Origin: Alistipes sp.
Lineage (GTDB): Bacteria > Bacteroidota > Bacteroidia > Bacteroidales > Rikenellaceae
NCBI GenBank assembly: GCA_017379015.1
Contig: JAFNXN010000009.1
Location: 33,244-97,243 of the forward strand
Reading direction: 5' to 3'
DNA: 64,000 nucleotides
Shown here one piece after another: positions 62,993-64,000 of the stretch. Each line of letters begins with the position of its first letter. Position 1 is the first letter of the stretch. Position numbers and translations under genes: made by a program. Under the pieces are notes generated by a model. The model was not told the DNA's origin. It saw only the letters and a program-made list of their open reading frames with translations, and ran no database searches.

Positions 62993-63027
62993 CTTTTCGA
63001 GTGGGTCACACGACCCACACTCCTCAA

Positions 63028-63771
63028 TTAGTCCTTAAGCTTAGCTGCAAGGAACTCGCGGTTAAGACGAGCGATGTGAGCGATAGAGATCGACTTAGGG
63101 CACTGTGCCTGGCATGCACCAGTGTTAGTACAGTTACCGAAGCCAAGCTCATCCATCTTAGCAACCATCGCCTTAGCACGACGAGCACCCTCAACGCGAC
63201 CCTGAGGAAGCTTAGCGAGTGACGAAACGCGAGCTGCAACGAACAACATTGCAGAACCGTTCTTACATGTTGCAGCGCAAGCACCACAACCTACACATGC
63301 TGCAGCATCCATACTCTCATCAGCATCAGCCTTTGGAATAGGAATAGCGTTACCATCAGGCACTGAGTTAGTACGTACTGAGATGAAACCACCAGCCTGC
63401 AAAATCTTATCGTAAGCACCACGATCTACTACGAGGTCGCGGATTACTGGGAATGCAGCCGAACGCCAAGGCTCGATAGTGATGGTTGAACCATCCTTAA
63501 ACTTACGCATATACATCTGGCAAGTGGTCACAGCCTGTGATGGGCCGTGAGCGTGGCCATTGATGTGCATCGAACACATACCGCAGATACCCTCGCGGCA
63601 GTCGTGGTCGAAGGCTACAGGCTCCTTACCCTCGTGGATAAGGTTGTTGTTAAGGATATCCATCATCTCGAGGAATGAGGTATCCGCGGAGATGTTCTCA
63701 ACCTTATAGGTCTCGAAAGCACCCTGTGACTTAGCGTCCTTTTGACGCCATATCTTTAATGTAAAATTCAT
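63028..63771 (-). CDS. frdB: Fumarate reductase / succinate dehydrogenase iron-sulfur subunit
   Basis: 247 residues. The 2Fe-2S site is [20 protein letters not shown] (with a later Cys at TCQMYM); the 4Fe-4S site is [11 protein letters not shown], and the third cluster site lies in [16 protein letters not shown]. It relays electrons between the flavoprotein and the membrane quinone subunit. In a gut fermenter the direction is most likely fumarate to succinate. The flavoprotein gene is directly upstream. Confidence 0.95.
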   Translation of the reverse strand: MNFTLKIWRQKDAKSQGAFETYKVENISADTSFLEMMDILNNNLIHEGKEPVAFDHDCREGICGMCSMHINGHAHGPSQAVTTCQMYMRKFKDGSTITIEPWRSAAFPVIRDLVVDRGAYDKILQAGGFISVRTNSVPDGNAIPIPKADADESMDAAACVGCGACAATCKNGSAMLFVAARVSSLAKLPQGRVEGARRAKAMVAKMDELGFGNCTNTGACQAQCPKSISIAHIARLNREFLAAKLKD

Positions 63772-63804
63772 AGTTTACTCTTTATTAAAGTTCAACGTCA
63801 AAAA

Positions 63805-64000
63805 TTAGTCTTTGTAGTTACGCTGTGCGCGGTGTACGAACTCGTAGTCGAGGCTCTCGATAGTCATCTCAGGAACATTGTCGATGCCCTTATACTCCCA
63901 AACAGCTGCGTAAGCGAACTTGTCGTCGTGACGCAATGCCTCGCCATCCTCGGTCTGGTGCTCAGAACGGAAGTGACCACCGCAAGACTCCTCACGGTTC
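63805..64000 (-). CDS. frdA: Fumarate reductase / succinate dehydrogenase flavoprotein, C-terminal end (5' part outside window)
   Basis: The minus strand translates to the last 64 or so residues: [19 protein letters not shown], then [15 protein letters not shown], and a tail ending [11 protein letters not shown] before TAA. The S/G-x-H-F-R-x-E segment near the start is conserved in FrdA/SdhA C-termini. It precedes frdB by about 33 bp, the usual order after the cytochrome b subunit gene. Confidence 0.9.
   Translation of the reverse strand, partial: NREESCGGHFRSEHQTEDGEALRHDDKFAYAAVWEYKGIDNVPEMTIESLDYEFVHRAQRNYKD

Overview
This window comes from a Bacteroidota chromosome, most likely a gut Bacteroidales. 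A relative of Alistipes is plausible but not provable from the sequence alone. The signs are: many promoters of the Bacteroidota form (TTTG-like -33 box, TAnnTTTG -7 box), an uppS-bamA-ompH-ompH cell-envelope block, secreted lipoproteins with BACON, PepSY-like and FN3-like domains, an RnfBCDGEA cluster, a fumarate reductase, and a group-B-like [FeFe] hydrogenase with its own maturases.

Layout. Positions 1-5.4 kb (minus strand) hold the envelope block ompH (partial), ompH, bamA and uppS, then nadK. Positions 5.4-9.7 kb (plus) hold pdxJ, a CCA-adding enzyme, a metallophosphoesterase, tRNA-Cys (minus) and an SH3-domain lipoprotein. Positions 10-22.6 kb (minus) hold an HtrA protease, a DivIC-like protein, queE, hpt, the hydA-hydE-hydG-hydF hydrogenase operon, a GH3 glycosidase, a radical SAM protein and tsaD. 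Positions 22.9-35.6 kb (plus) hold tamB, an exbB-exbD-tonB set, a DUF1573 protein, an MBL-fold hydrolase, trmD, two PepSY-like exported proteins and a large FN3-like lipoprotein. Positions 35.9-38.2 kb (minus) hold a BACON lipoprotein, a Clp-N-like protein and a low-molecular-weight protein tyrosine phosphatase (ptp).

The most unusual part is a 13.1 kb integrated element at about 38,120-51,206. It sits inside the 5' end of ptp. A 14-bp core repeat lies at both ends. The left end supplies a new start codon, a new N-terminus and an outward promoter for ptp, while the original 12-codon start and its native promoter are stranded at the right end and now read towards the integrase. The element encodes a full-length tyrosine integrase, a second minimal tyrosine recombinase, an XRE regulator, an HTH / methyltransferase-like / HAD protein split by one in-frame TAG, a divergent family-A-polymerase-like protein, several small proteins, and a 1559-residue surface lipoprotein. 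That lipoprotein has a coiled-coil stalk, two EF-hand-like plus leucine-rich-repeat blocks and a DUF1566 / C-type-lectin-like tail. The last part of the tail contains eleven consecutive NNC codons in an otherwise A/T-ending gene, which is the signature of a diversity-generating retroelement (DGR) variable region. No reverse transcriptase or template repeat is visible in the window. No relaxase, conjugation or phage structural genes are visible in the element.

Positions 51.4-64 kb return to core genes: a YtfJ-like protein, an Omp85-like barrel, a NadE-type NAD+ synthetase whose canonical glutaminase cysteine appears to be Gly, a RseC-like protein with the complete rnfBCDGEA operon, a DUF4837 lipoprotein, a polysaccharide deacetylase, ubiX, and frdB with the end of frdA. 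Rnf (ferredoxin:NAD+), the ferredoxin-type hydrogenase and fumarate reductase together fit a fermentative anaerobe that balances electrons through H2, NADH and succinate.
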